Shown here one piece after another: positions 27,036-34,899 of a stretch of DNA of 64,000 bases (positions are counted from its first letter, which is position 1; each line of letters opens with the position of its first letter). Source of the stretch: Streptomyces longisporoflavus (lineage in GTDB: Bacteria; Actinomycetota; Actinomycetes; Streptomycetales; Streptomycetaceae); NCBI RefSeq assembly GCF_014649775.1, contig NZ_BMTR01000011.1, forward strand, positions 124,001 to 188,000. Reading direction: 5' to 3'. The notes beneath the pieces were generated by a model. It saw only the letters and a list, made by a program, of their open reading frames with translations, was not told the origin of the DNA and did not search any database. The translations under genes and the position numbers were made by a program.

Positions 27036-27057
27036 TGTCAGTGCCTCTGCGTAGGGT
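27036..27057 (+). promoter_or_regulatory. RecA-independent DNA-damage promoter of terD
   Basis: TGTCAGTG (27036-27043), 8 bases, TAGGGT (27052-27057): perfect fit to the mycobacterial PafBC-type element. The leader to the GTG at 27113 would be about 50 bases. Confidence 0.8.
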
Positions 27058-27112
27058 GCTGGGCAACCGCACAGACCGGCGGTTGCCCAGGCGGTTCGAG
27101 AGGGGACAGCGC

Positions 27113-27691
27113 GTGACGGTCAACATGACCAAGGGTCAGGCCATCAGTCTGCAGAAGGACGACGGGGGCGCCCTGACCGCGGTGCGCATGGGGCTCGGCT
27201 GGCAGGCGGCCCCGAGGCGGGGCCTGTTCGGCTCGCGTACGCGCGAGGTCGACCTGGACGCTTCGGCGGTCCTGTTCGCCGACAAGCAGCCGATCGACGT
27301 CGTGTTCTTCAAGCACCTCGTCAGTGACGACGGCTCCGTGCGGCACACCGGTGACAACTTGGTCGGCGGCGCCGGGCAGGGCGGGGACGACGAGTCGATC
27401 CTCGTCGACCTGGCGCGGATCCCGGTCCACATCGACCAGATCGTCTTCACGGTGAACTCCTTCACGGGCCAGACGTTCCAGGAAGTGCAGAACGCGTTCT
27501 GCCGCCTGGTCGACGAGACCAACGGCCAGGAGCTCGCCCGGTACACGCTCGACGGCGGCGGCCAGTACACCGCGCAGATCATGGCGAAGGTCCACCGCGC
27601 GGGCGCGGGCTGGCAGATGACGGCCATCGGCAATCCCGCCAACGGCCGCACCTTCCAGGACCTGATGCCGTCGATCCTGCCGCACCTGTAG
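27113..27691 (+). CDS. terD: TerD-family tellurium/stress resistance protein
   Basis: 192 aa, full family length. The TerD beta-sandwich is complete: VRMGLGWQAAP, VDLDASAVLFA, DNLVGGAGQGGDDE with the calcium-binding acidic residues, FTVNSFTGQTFQEVQNAFCRLVD, and the closing AIGNPANGRTF. TerD proteins bind Ca2+ and work in Ter stress systems, giving resistance to tellurite, DNA damage or phage. The GTG start follows AGAGGGGACAGC. A second TerD-family gene follows 60 bases on. The DNA-damage-type promoter upstream is notable, since it links this gene to the uvr genes on either side. Confidence 0.95.
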   Translation: MTVNMTKGQAISLQKDDGGALTAVRMGLGWQAAPRRGLFGSRTREVDLDASAVLFADKQPIDVVFFKHLVSDDGSVRHTGDNLVGGAGQGGDDESILVDLARIPVHIDQIVFTVNSFTGQTFQEVQNAFCRLVDETNGQELARYTLDGGGQYTAQIMAKVHRAGAGWQMTAIGNPANGRTFQDLMPSILPHL

Positions 27692-27751
27692 GCACGCGGC
27701 ACCAGCAGGAGCGGCACCCGTAGTACAGAGGGCACGAGGGGGACGAAGGCG

Positions 27752-29689
27752 ATGACGGCCGAGCTGGTCCGGGGGCAGAACCACCCGCTTCCCGAGACCC
27801 GTCTGGAGATCCGGGTCTCGGTCGGTAAGCCGATCGTGGCGGGGGCCACGCTCAGCGACGACCGGGGCAAGGTGCGCGGCACGGACTGGGTGGCCCATCC
27901 CGGCTCGCCCACGCTGCCGGGCCTCGAAGTGCCCCGGCAGGCCGCCGCCGACCACCGCCTCGCGGTGGACCTCGGCGCCGTGCCCGAAGCCGTCCACCGG
28001 GTCAACGTCCTGCTCGCGCTGCCCGTCGGCGCCGGGGGACCGGTCAGCTTCGGCTCCCTCGCCGCCCCCTTCGTGGCCGTCACCGGGCTCGACGGAACCG
28101 AGGTCGCCAGCTACACCATCACGGACCTGGACGCCGAGTCCGCCGTCGTCGCCCTCGAGCTCTACCGCAGGCACGACGCCTGGAAGGTGCGCGCCGTCGG
28201 ACAGGGGTACGCGGGCGGACTCGCCGACATGCTCACCGACCAGGGCCTCCCGCAGGCCCACGAACTGGCGGGCGCGATCAACGAAGCGGTCGCCAGGGGC
28301 CTCGCCCGCTCGGTGGCCGCACCACCGCCCCGCCCCCCGGACGAGGCCCGCGTGCGGGCGACGGGACAGACCGCCGCCGGCCCGGCGGGTCCGGGCCCGG
28401 AGAGCGCGGCCGCTCCCCAGCCCGTCCCGGCGCCGCACCAGCCGGGCGACGCGAGCGGCACCACCGGCGGCCCCGTCAACTACACCCACCCCGGCCGGCA
28501 GACCAGCGCACCGCCGCCGCCCCCGCCGGCCGCGGCCCCGGCCGAGCCGGGCAGGGCCGCCCAGCCCGTGGCGGGCGACGCGACCGGCTGGTCCATGGAG
28601 GAGCGGCTCTACAACCAGGTGTGGGGCATGTTCGAGGACCTGGCCCGCGCCACCGCCGCGTACCGAAGCGCCGTCGACTTCGCCGAGTCGCGCATGGACC
28701 AGGAGCTCGACAAGGTCCTGTCCGACCCGCGCAGCCGCATCGGCAACACCGGGGACCTCGCGCGCGAGGCCGCCCGCACCAAGCACGGCCTTCTCGTCGA
28801 CCGGGCGCGGGACGCCCTCGACCGGGACCTGGACCAGCTCGCCGCCGAGTCCGGCGTCGTCGAACCCGCGCTCCCGATGGCGTTCGCCGGCTGGGACAGC
28901 CCCGTCTGGCACGCCTACCGCACCCCCATGGAGATCCCCATGGCGCTGCGCCTGGGCGATCTCCACCTGCCCGAGCGCCCCGACCTGCGCATCCCGATGC
29001 TGGTCCGGCTGCCTCTGGAGCGCGGCCTGTGGATCGACAGCGGCCGCTCGTCCGGCACGGACACCCTCGCGGACACGGACCAGCTGCGCCGCCTCGCCAT
29101 GGACAGCGCGGTCGCGCACGCGGCGCGGCTGCTCGCGGTCTATCCGCCCGGTGAGTTCACGGTGCACGTCATCGACGCGGCGGGCGCCGCGGCCGGCGCG
29201 CTCTCCCCGCTGGTGACGGCGGGCGTGCTCGACGGGGCCCCGGCCGCCGGCGCGGCAGGCGTCTCCGCGGTGCTCGCCAAGCTCACCCAGCGCGTGGATC
29301 TCGTGCAGATGGCGATCCGCGCGGGCGCGGCCGACGCGCTGCCGCCGGACCTGGACACCGCCGAGCAGCTGTTGATCGTCAACGACTTCCCGCACGGCTT
29401 CGACGACCGCGCCGTGACCCAGCTCCGCTACCTCGCGGACGAGGGCCCGGCGGTCGGCGTGCATCTGATGCTGGTCGCCGACCGCGAGGACGCCGCAGAG
29501 TACGGCCCGCTGCTCGACCCGCTCTGGCGCGCGCTCCTGCGCCTCACTCCAGTGGCCGACGATCACCTCGCCGACCCCTGGGTGGGCCATGCGTGGACGT
29601 ACGAACCGCCGATGGTGCCGCCCGGCAGCCGGGTGCTGAAGCAGGTCCTGGACCAGGTCGCGCACGCCAGGCGCACCGGCGGACGCTGA
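27752..29689 (+). CDS. Large TerD-family protein with C-terminal FtsK-like region
   Basis: 645 aa. Residues 1-190 are a TerD-like domain (FVAVTGLDGTEVASY, ALELYRRHDAWKVRAVGQGY). Residues about 195-285 are a disordered Pro/Ala linker. Residues about 290-360 are helical (MEERLYNQVWGMFEDLA, MDQELDKVL). The last 270 residues resemble the FtsK/SpoIIIE-related modules of Ter systems (VGHAW, PMVPPGSRVLKQVLDQV), but I see no Walker A loop, so it may be a non-catalytic version. Possibly a scaffold between Ca2+-binding TerD and membrane or DNA partners; that is inference. Confidence 0.78.
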   Translation: MTAELVRGQNHPLPETRLEIRVSVGKPIVAGATLSDDRGKVRGTDWVAHPGSPTLPGLEVPRQAAADHRLAVDLGAVPEAVHRVNVLLALPVGAGGPVSFGSLAAPFVAVTGLDGTEVASYTITDLDAESAVVALELYRRHDAWKVRAVGQGYAGGLADMLTDQGLPQAHELAGAINEAVARGLARSVAAPPPRPPDEARVRATGQTAAGPAGPGPESAAAPQPVPAPHQPGDASGTTGGPVNYTHPGRQTSAPPPPPPAAAPAEPGRAAQPVAGDATGWSMEERLYNQVWGMFEDLARATAAYRSAVDFAESRMDQELDKVLSDPRSRIGNTGDLAREAARTKHGLLVDRARDALDRDLDQLAAESGVVEPALPMAFAGWDSPVWHAYRTPMEIPMALRLGDLHLPERPDLRIPMLVRLPLERGLWIDSGRSSGTDTLADTDQLRRLAMDSAVAHAARLLAVYPPGEFTVHVIDAAGAAAGALSPLVTAGVLDGAPAAGAAGVSAVLAKLTQRVDLVQMAIRAGAADALPPDLDTAEQLLIVNDFPHGFDDRAVTQLRYLADEGPAVGVHLMLVADREDAAEYGPLLDPLWRALLRLTPVADDHLADPWVGHAWTYEPPMVPPGSRVLKQVLDQVAHARRTGGR

Positions 29690-29800
29690 CGCCACGACGG
29701 CCACAGGAGGCCACTGACGTCACGGGAGGCCACCTCGGCCGCGGGAGGCCACCTCGGCAACTGCCGGTAAAGCGACTTTTGACTCGCCTGACCTGGCATT

Positions 29801-29828
29801 TTGGCTCCCGCTTGCCATCTCCTTTACT
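29801..29828 (+). promoter_or_regulatory. Candidate terC promoter
   Basis: TTGGCT (29801-29806), 16-base spacer, TTTACT (29823-29828). A start near 29835 would put the riboswitch in the leader. Confidence 0.45.
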
Positions 29829-29860
29829 AAGTCTTGGTGTTTCGCGTACTCTTCTTGCAG

Positions 29861-29967
29861 CGGAGGGGAGTACTCCCGAACGCGACGTGCCCGTCAATAC
29901 GGATCGCCATCGGTCCCGGGGCGTCGGCCCGCAGGCGGTGAGCCGCCTCGGGTGGAAGAGACCTCCG
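29861..29967 (+). promoter_or_regulatory. yybP-ykoY manganese riboswitch
   Basis: Closing stem CGGAGG (29861-29866) with CCTCCG (29962-29967). The two conserved internal loops of this class are present: GGGGAGTAC after the 5' strand (29865-29873) and GGAAGAGACCTCC on the 3' side (29954-29966), with an intervening CGTCAATACGG hairpin arm and a GGCGGTGAGCCGCC arm. The class binds Mn2+ and switches on efflux genes, consistent with terC 45 bases downstream. Confidence 0.8.
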
Positions 29968-30011
29968 GCAGCGACGACGCTGATCAGTAGCCGTACGACG
30001 CCGGAGGCGCA

Positions 30012-31013
30012 GTGGACGTTTCAATGACCCTATGGGTGCTGACCATTCTTGGTCTGTGTGCCCTGATCGCGGCCGACTTCTTCATCGGCCGCAAGCCGCA
30101 TGACGTATCGATCAAGGAAGCCGGTATCTGGACGGTCGTCTGGATCGTGCTGGCAGCGCTCTTCGGAGTGGGCCTGCTGATCTGGGGCGGCGGCCAGGCG
30201 TCCGGCGAGTTCTTCGCGGGCTTCATCACCGAGAAGTCGCTCAGCGTAGACAACCTCTTCGTCTTCATCCTGATCATGGCGAAGTTCTCGGTGCCCACCC
30301 ATCTCCAGCAGCGGGTGCTGCTGTTCGGTGTGCTGATCGCGCTCGTACTGCGAGCGGTCTTCATCGCCGCGGGCGCCGCGGTCATCGCCAACTTCTCCTG
30401 GGTCTTCTACATCTTCGGCGCGTTCCTGATCTACACCGCGTGGAAGCTCATCCAGGAGGCGCGTGCCGACGAGGACGAAGAGGAGTGGGAGGAGAACCGC
30501 CTCCTGAAGGCCGCCGAGCGGAAGTTCGGCGTCGCCGACCAGTACCACGGCACCAAGCTGTTCATCCAGAAGAACGGCAAGAAGATCATGACGCCCCTCA
30601 TGGTCGTCATGCTCGCCATCGGTACCACCGACGTGCTCTTCGCGATGGACTCGATCCCCGCGATCTTCGGCCTCACCCAGGACCCGTACATCGTCTTCAC
30701 GGCGAACGCCTTCGCCCTGATGGGTCTGCGCCAGCTGTACTTCCTCATCGGCGGACTGCTCAAGAAGCTGGTCCACCTCAGCTACGGCCTGTCGGTCATC
30801 CTGGGCTTCATCGGCGTGAAGCTGGTGCTGCACGCCCTGCACGAGAACGGGGTGCACGTCCCCGAGATCTCCATCCCGGTCTCGCTCGGCGTCATCTGCG
30901 GTGTTCTGATCATCACGACGATCACCAGCCTCATGGCCACCAAGAAGCAGGCCAAGAAGGAGGCCGCGGAGAAGGCGGGCGACGAGACTCCGAAGGACAG
31001 CATCGGGGCCTGA
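30012..31013 (+). CDS. terC: TerC/Alx-family manganese exporter
   Basis: 333 aa from GTG 30012 (ATG at 30024 also possible). Eight hydrophobic helices with the paired family motifs: FFAGFITEKSLSVDNLFVFI near residue 75 and MLAIGTTDVLFAMDSIPAIFG near 205, each bearing the acidic Asp in the membrane that binds the metal. A charged cytoplasmic loop (ADEDEEEWEENR) separates the halves, and the tail is Lys/Ala-rich. TerC-family proteins export Mn2+, in some bacteria loading secreted enzymes. The upstream Mn riboswitch supports this. Its neighbours are TerD genes and a calcium antiporter. Confidence 0.94.
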   Translation: MDVSMTLWVLTILGLCALIAADFFIGRKPHDVSIKEAGIWTVVWIVLAALFGVGLLIWGGGQASGEFFAGFITEKSLSVDNLFVFILIMAKFSVPTHLQQRVLLFGVLIALVLRAVFIAAGAAVIANFSWVFYIFGAFLIYTAWKLIQEARADEDEEEWEENRLLKAAERKFGVADQYHGTKLFIQKNGKKIMTPLMVVMLAIGTTDVLFAMDSIPAIFGLTQDPYIVFTANAFALMGLRQLYFLIGGLLKKLVHLSYGLSVILGFIGVKLVLHALHENGVHVPEISIPVSLGVICGVLIITTITSLMATKKQAKKEAAEKAGDETPKDSIGA

Positions 31014-31034
31014 CGGCATCCGGCGTAGGAGTTA

Positions 31035-31087
31035 CCAGCACGGGCGGTGGCCCGCGGCAATGCGCCGCGGGCCGCCGCCCGTGCTGG
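31035..31087 (+). terminator. Very long hairpin terminator after terC
   Basis: 24-base arms with one G-T type mismatch around a five-base loop (AATGC). No T-run, but the stem is far longer than chance. Confidence 0.85.
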
Positions 31088-31230
31088 TGGAGTTCGCCCC
31101 GCCCGAGGACGCGCGCCGCGACAGCGAGGCTCCGCGGACGACCACAATGGCCGAGCGGCTCGCCGCCCCGTGCACGAGCGGTCCGTCCTTCACGGACTGC
31201 GACGTACGGGAGATGACAGAGCTGAAGTAG
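31081..31230 (+). CDS. Possible short protein or gene remnant
   Basis: A 49-codon frame opens within the right arm of the terC terminator and ends TAG 31230. Third positions are about 85-90 percent G or C and amino-acid content looks natural (FAPPEDARRDSEAP, TMAERLAAPCTSGP, FTDCDVREMTELK), unlike random frames. No ribosome site is seen and the start is unclear. It may be the tail of a lost gene or a small protein read from an internal ATG at 31148. Not recognised. Confidence 0.3.
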   Translation: MLVEFAPPEDARRDSEAPRTTTMAERLAAPCTSGPSFTDCDVREMTELK

Positions 31231-31263
31231 CGGAGCCCGGGCGCCCGGTGCAGCATCAAAGGC

Positions 31264-32361
31264 ATGGTCACTCGGCTCCGGGCGCTCGGCACACAGTGGA
31301 CGGCGCTCGTGCCGGTCCTCGCCGTCGTGCTGCTCGCCTTCACCTGGGGACGCGGGCTGCCTGGCGTGCTGGTCGCCCTGGTGACGCTCGTACTCGCCGG
31401 GGCCGTGCTCGCCGCCGTGCATCACGCCGAGGTGATCGCGCACCGCGTCGGCGAACCCTTCGGCTCGCTCGTCCTCGCGGTCGCCGTGACGATCATCGAG
31501 GTCGCGCTGATCGTCACGCTCATGGCGGACGGCGGCGACAAGAGCGCCACGCTGGCCCGCGACACCGTCTTCGCCGCCGTGATGATCACCTGCAACGGCA
31601 TCATCGGCCTGTGCCTCCTCGTGGGCGCGCTGCGCCACCGCGTCGTCCACTTCCAGTCCGAAGGCACCGGCGCGGCCCTCGCGACCGTCGCCACACTCGC
31701 CACCCTCAGCCTGGTCCTGCCGACCTTCACCACCAGCAAACCGGGCCCGGAGTTCTCCACGGCACAGCTCACCTTCGCCGCACTCGCCTCACTCGTCCTG
31801 TACGGCCTCTTCGTGGCGACCCAGACCGTGCGGCACCGCGAGTACTTCCTGCCGATCACGCGCAAGGGCGAGGTGATCGACTCCGAGGACGGCGCGGGCC
31901 CTTCGACCCGTGCCGCCGTGATCAGCCTGGGCCTGCTCGCCCTCGCCCTGGTCGGCGTGGTCGGACTCGCCAAGGGAGTATCGCCGACCATCGAGTCCGG
32001 CGTGGAGAACGCCGGTATGCCGCACGCGGTGGTCGGCGTGATCATCGCGCTCCTCGTCCTGCTCCCGGAGACGATCGCCGCCGTGCGCGCCACGCGCCGC
32101 GACCGGGTGCAGACCAGCCTGAACCTCGCCCTCGGTTCCGCGATGGCCAGCATCGGTCTGACCATCCCGGCAGTCGCCGTCGCCTCCCTCTGGCTCTCCG
32201 GGCCGCTGGTGCTCGGCCTCGGCCCGACCCACATGGTGCTGCTCGTGCTGACCGTGATCGTCGGCACGCTCACGGTCGTGCCGGGCCGCGCCACCCTGCT
32301 TCAGGGCGGGGTCCATCTGGTGCTGTTCGCGGCGTACCTGGAGCTCGCGGTCACGCCGTGA
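31264..32361 (+). CDS. chaA: Ca2+/H+ (cation/proton) antiporter ChaA
   Basis: 365 aa with about eleven hydrophobic helices. The two inverted cation-exchanger repeats are visible: GEPFGSLVLAVAVTIIEVAL near residue 63 and LVLLPETIAAVRATRRDRVQ followed by LALGSAMASIGLTIP near 260, each with the membrane glutamate that carries the ion. It would extrude Ca2+ (and Na+ or K+) in exchange for protons. It follows terC in the same direction with a strong terminator between. The 3' end overlaps the convergent MFS gene by 11 bases. Confidence 0.93.
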   Translation: MVTRLRALGTQWTALVPVLAVVLLAFTWGRGLPGVLVALVTLVLAGAVLAAVHHAEVIAHRVGEPFGSLVLAVAVTIIEVALIVTLMADGGDKSATLARDTVFAAVMITCNGIIGLCLLVGALRHRVVHFQSEGTGAALATVATLATLSLVLPTFTTSKPGPEFSTAQLTFAALASLVLYGLFVATQTVRHREYFLPITRKGEVIDSEDGAGPSTRAAVISLGLLALALVGVVGLAKGVSPTIESGVENAGMPHAVVGVIIALLVLLPETIAAVRATRRDRVQTSLNLALGSAMASIGLTIPAVAVASLWLSGPLVLGLGPTHMVLLVLTVIVGTLTVVPGRATLLQGGVHLVLFAAYLELAVTP

Positions 32362-33667
32362 CGGGGGCCGGCTCCGAGGCGGGGCGCGTCTCGGGCAGCA
32401 GGGCGAAGCAGCCCAGGCTCAGCAGGGCCACGGCCGTCAGATAGGCCGCGACGCCCCACGGCGTCCCCTCGCCGTGCGCCGCCGCCGTCGCCACGACGGG
32501 GGTGAGCGCACCGCCGAGGACCCCGCCCAGGTTGTAGCCCACGGCGGCGCCCGTGCAGCGCACCCGCGGCTCGTACAGCTCGGGCAGATACGCCGCGATC
32601 ACGGCGAACATCGTGATGAACGCGAGCATCGCCACCAGGAAGCCGACGAACATCAGCAGCGGCTCGCCGGTCGAGAGCAGCGCGATCATCGGGAACATCC
32701 ACAGCGCGCAGAGCGCACAGCCGAGGAGGCAGAGGGGCCGCCGCCCGTACCGGTCGCCGAGCAGCGCGGCCACGGGCGTCAGCGCGCCCTTCACCACGAC
32801 CGCCGCCATGATGCAGGCCAGCATGACCGTACGGCTGACGTCGAGCTCTTCCACGGCGTAGGCGAGGGACCAGGTCGTCACCGCGTAGAACACGGCGTAC
32901 CCGACGGCGAGGGCGCCCGCGGTGAGCAGGACGAGCCGCCAGTGGTCGCGCACCACTTCGGCGAGCGGCACGCGCGCGTGCTCCCGCAGTTCCAGGAAGC
33001 TCGGGCTCTCCGGGAGCGACGTGCGCAGGGCGAGTCCGGCCGCCGCGAGCAGACCCGCCGCCCAGAACGGAACACGCCACCCCCAGGAGGTGAACTGCGC
33101 CTCGGTGAGGGTCGCCGAGAGCACCAGCATGATCCCGTTGGCCAGCAGGAAACCGAGCGAGGGCCCGATCTGCGGAAAGCTCGACCAGAGCCCGCGCCGC
33201 TCGGCAGGCGCGTGCTCCGCGGTCAGCAGCACCGCACCGCCCCACTCCCCGCCCAGCCCGAGCCCTTGCAGGAAGCGCAACACCAGGAGCAGCACGGGAG
33301 CGGCCGTCCCGATCGAGTCGTACGTGGGCACACAGCCGACGGCGACCGTGGCGAGGCCCGTCAGGAGCAGCGAGACGATGAGTACGGGGCGCCGCCCGCG
33401 CCGGTCGCCGATGTGCCCGAAGAGCACGGAACCCAGGGGCCGCGCCACAAAGCCCACTCCGAATGTCGCGAAGGCGGCGAGAGTTCCCGCGAGCGGCGAG
33501 AAAGTCGGAAAGAACAGGGGGCCGAGGACGAGGGCCGCGGCCGTCCCGTAGACGAAGAAGTCGTAGAACTCGATGGCGGTCCCGGCGAGCGAGGCGGCCG
33601 CGAGCCGCGGCAGAGAAGGCGCACCGCCGGCGCCGGTGGTACCGAGAGGGGAGTGGCTCTTGCGCAT
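32351..33667 (-). CDS. MFS metabolite:H+ symporter (ShiA/ProP type)
   Basis: 438 aa, twelve helices. Hallmarks of the metabolite:H+ symporter family: GTAIEFYDFFVYGTAAALV in helix 1, PLGSVLFGHIGDRRGRRPVL after helix 2, FLQGLGLGGEWGGAVLL in helix 4, and LLGDRYGRRPLCLLG before helix 8. The family imports compounds such as shikimate, proline/betaine, citrate or 2-oxoglutarate; the adjacent aroQ gene makes shikimate-type substrates worth noting, though this is only neighbourhood. ATG 33667; the aroQ gene diverges from it with 79 bases between. Confidence 0.9.
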   Translation of the reverse strand: MRKSHSPLGTTGAGGAPSLPRLAAASLAGTAIEFYDFFVYGTAAALVLGPLFFPTFSPLAGTLAAFATFGVGFVARPLGSVLFGHIGDRRGRRPVLIVSLLLTGLATVAVGCVPTYDSIGTAAPVLLLVLRFLQGLGLGGEWGGAVLLTAEHAPAERRGLWSSFPQIGPSLGFLLANGIMLVLSATLTEAQFTSWGWRVPFWAAGLLAAAGLALRTSLPESPSFLELREHARVPLAEVVRDHWRLVLLTAGALAVGYAVFYAVTTWSLAYAVEELDVSRTVMLACIMAAVVVKGALTPVAALLGDRYGRRPLCLLGCALCALWMFPMIALLSTGEPLLMFVGFLVAMLAFITMFAVIAAYLPELYEPRVRCTGAAVGYNLGGVLGGALTPVVATAAAHGEGTPWGVAAYLTAVALLSLGCFALLPETRPASEPAPVTA

Positions 33668-33734
33668 GCCGCGTCAACTACCCGCTGTGACGGCCGGTTA
33701 CGGGGGCGTGCGGGGGCGTCGGGAGCTTCCTCAG

Positions 33735-33740
33735 TACGCT
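33735..33740 (+). promoter_or_regulatory. -10 element of leaderless aroQ
   Basis: TACGCT ends 6 bases before the ATG at 33747; no ribosome site. Confidence 0.45.
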
Positions 33741-33746
33741 GACGGC

Positions 33747-34208
33747 ATGACGCGCACTCTTGCCAACGCTCCGATCATGATCCTGAACGGCCCCAATCTG
33801 AACCTGCTCGGCCAGCGCCAGCCCGAGATCTACGGCTCCGACACCCTCGCCGACGTCGAGGCGCTGTGCGCCAAGGCGGCAGCCGCGCACGGTGGCACCG
33901 TGGACCTGCGCCAGAGCAACCACGAGGGCCAGTTGGTGGACTGGATCCACGAGGCGCGCGAGCACCACGCGGGCATCGTCATCAACCCCGCCGCCTACTC
34001 CCACACGTCGGTCGCGATCCTGGACGCGCTCAACACCTGTGACGGAATGCCGGTGTTGGAGGTCCACATCTCCAACATCCATCAGCGCGAGGCGTTTAGG
34101 CACCACTCGTACGTCTCCCAGCGAGCCGACGGGGTCATCGCGGGGTGCGGGGTGCAGGGGTACGCGTTCGCGGTGGAGCGGGTGGCGGCGCTGGTCGGCG
34201 GGGCCTGA
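33747..34208 (+). CDS. aroQ: Type II 3-dehydroquinate dehydratase
   Basis: 153 aa. All type II motifs: ILNGPNLNLLGQRQPEIYG with the catalytic Tyr, SNHEGQLVDWIHEA, GIVINPAAYSHTSVAI with Asn, and EVHISNIHQREAFRHHSY with catalytic His and Arg. It dehydrates 3-dehydroquinate to 3-dehydroshikimate in the shikimate pathway; the enzyme is a dodecamer. Single-gene unit; neighbours on both sides point away or toward it. Length is normal. Confidence 0.96.
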   Translation: MTRTLANAPIMILNGPNLNLLGQRQPEIYGSDTLADVEALCAKAAAAHGGTVDLRQSNHEGQLVDWIHEAREHHAGIVINPAAYSHTSVAILDALNTCDGMPVLEVHISNIHQREAFRHHSYVSQRADGVIAGCGVQGYAFAVERVAALVGGA

Positions 34209-34232
34209 GCCCCGCCTGCGCGCGCGTGGGGC

Positions 34233-34889
34233 TCACCAGCCCCGACGGCGCCACTCCGAGAGGTGCGGGCGCTCGGTGCCGAGGGTCGTGTCGTTCCCGT
34301 GGCCGGGGTAGACCCAGGTCTCGTCGGGGAGCGTGTCGAAGATCTTCGTCTCGACGTCGTGCAGCAGGCTCGCGAAGGCCTGCGGGTCCTGGTGGGTGTT
34401 GCCGATGCCGCCGGGGAAGAGGCAGTCGCCGGTGAAGACGTGGGGGTGGCCGTGCGGGTCGTCGTACACCAGGGCGATCGAGCCCGGCGTGTGGCCCACC
34501 AGGTGACGCGCGGTGAGGGCGACGTGCCCGACGCTCACGGTGTCACCGTCCGTGAGCGGGACGTCCGTGGGTACGGGGATGCCCGCGGCGTCCTCGCGGC
34601 CCGCGTAGGTCCGGGCGCCGGTGACCTCGACGACCGCGGCGAGGGCCTGCCAGTGGTCGCCGTGCTGATGGGTGGTGACGACGGACGTGATGCCGTCGTC
34701 ACCGATCAGCGTGAGCAGCGTGGAGGCGTCGTTCGCCGCGTCGATCAGGAGCTGCTCGTCCGTGGCCCGGCAGCGCAGCAGATAGGCGTTGTTGTCCATC
34801 GGGCCGACGGCGACCTTCGAGATCATCAGGTCCTGCAGCTCGTGCACGTCCGCCCCGCCGCCGACCTTCACTGCTCCGCTGTACGTCAT
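34233..34889 (-). CDS. MBL-fold metallo-hydrolase, glyoxalase II-like
   Basis: 218 aa. The zinc-binding THQHGDHW (about residue 73), then AGRED, GHTPGSIAL with metal His, FTGDCLFPGG with bridging Asp and YPGHGNDTTLG with the last His. The layout resembles glyoxalase II and other small thioester hydrolases. N-terminal MDNNAYLLRC is typical of the group. Possibly a mycothiol- or CoA-thioester hydrolase, but substrate unproven. The gene next upstream on the same strand codes for a mycothiol-type isomerase-family protein, 10 bases away. Confidence 0.88.
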   Translation of the reverse strand: MTYSGAVKVGGGADVHELQDLMISKVAVGPMDNNAYLLRCRATDEQLLIDAANDASTLLTLIGDDGITSVVTTHQHGDHWQALAAVVEVTGARTYAGREDAAGIPVPTDVPLTDGDTVSVGHVALTARHLVGHTPGSIALVYDDPHGHPHVFTGDCLFPGGIGNTHQDPQAFASLLHDVETKIFDTLPDETWVYPGHGNDTTLGTERPHLSEWRRRGW

Positions 34890-34899
34890 GTGACTCAGC

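Larger units (their letters stand above)
29690..30011. other. Long regulatory gap upstream of terC
   Basis: No gene. It carries the terC promoter candidate (29801-29828) and the yybP-ykoY riboswitch (29861-29967). Three AGGAGGCCAC(T/G) direct repeats near 29705-29755 lie just after the preceding gene. Confidence 0.8.

Noticed and set aside
24814..27132. 772-codon open frame antisense to uvrB
   Set aside because: Mirror frame of a GC-rich gene; composition is low-complexity and uvrB is certain on the other strand.
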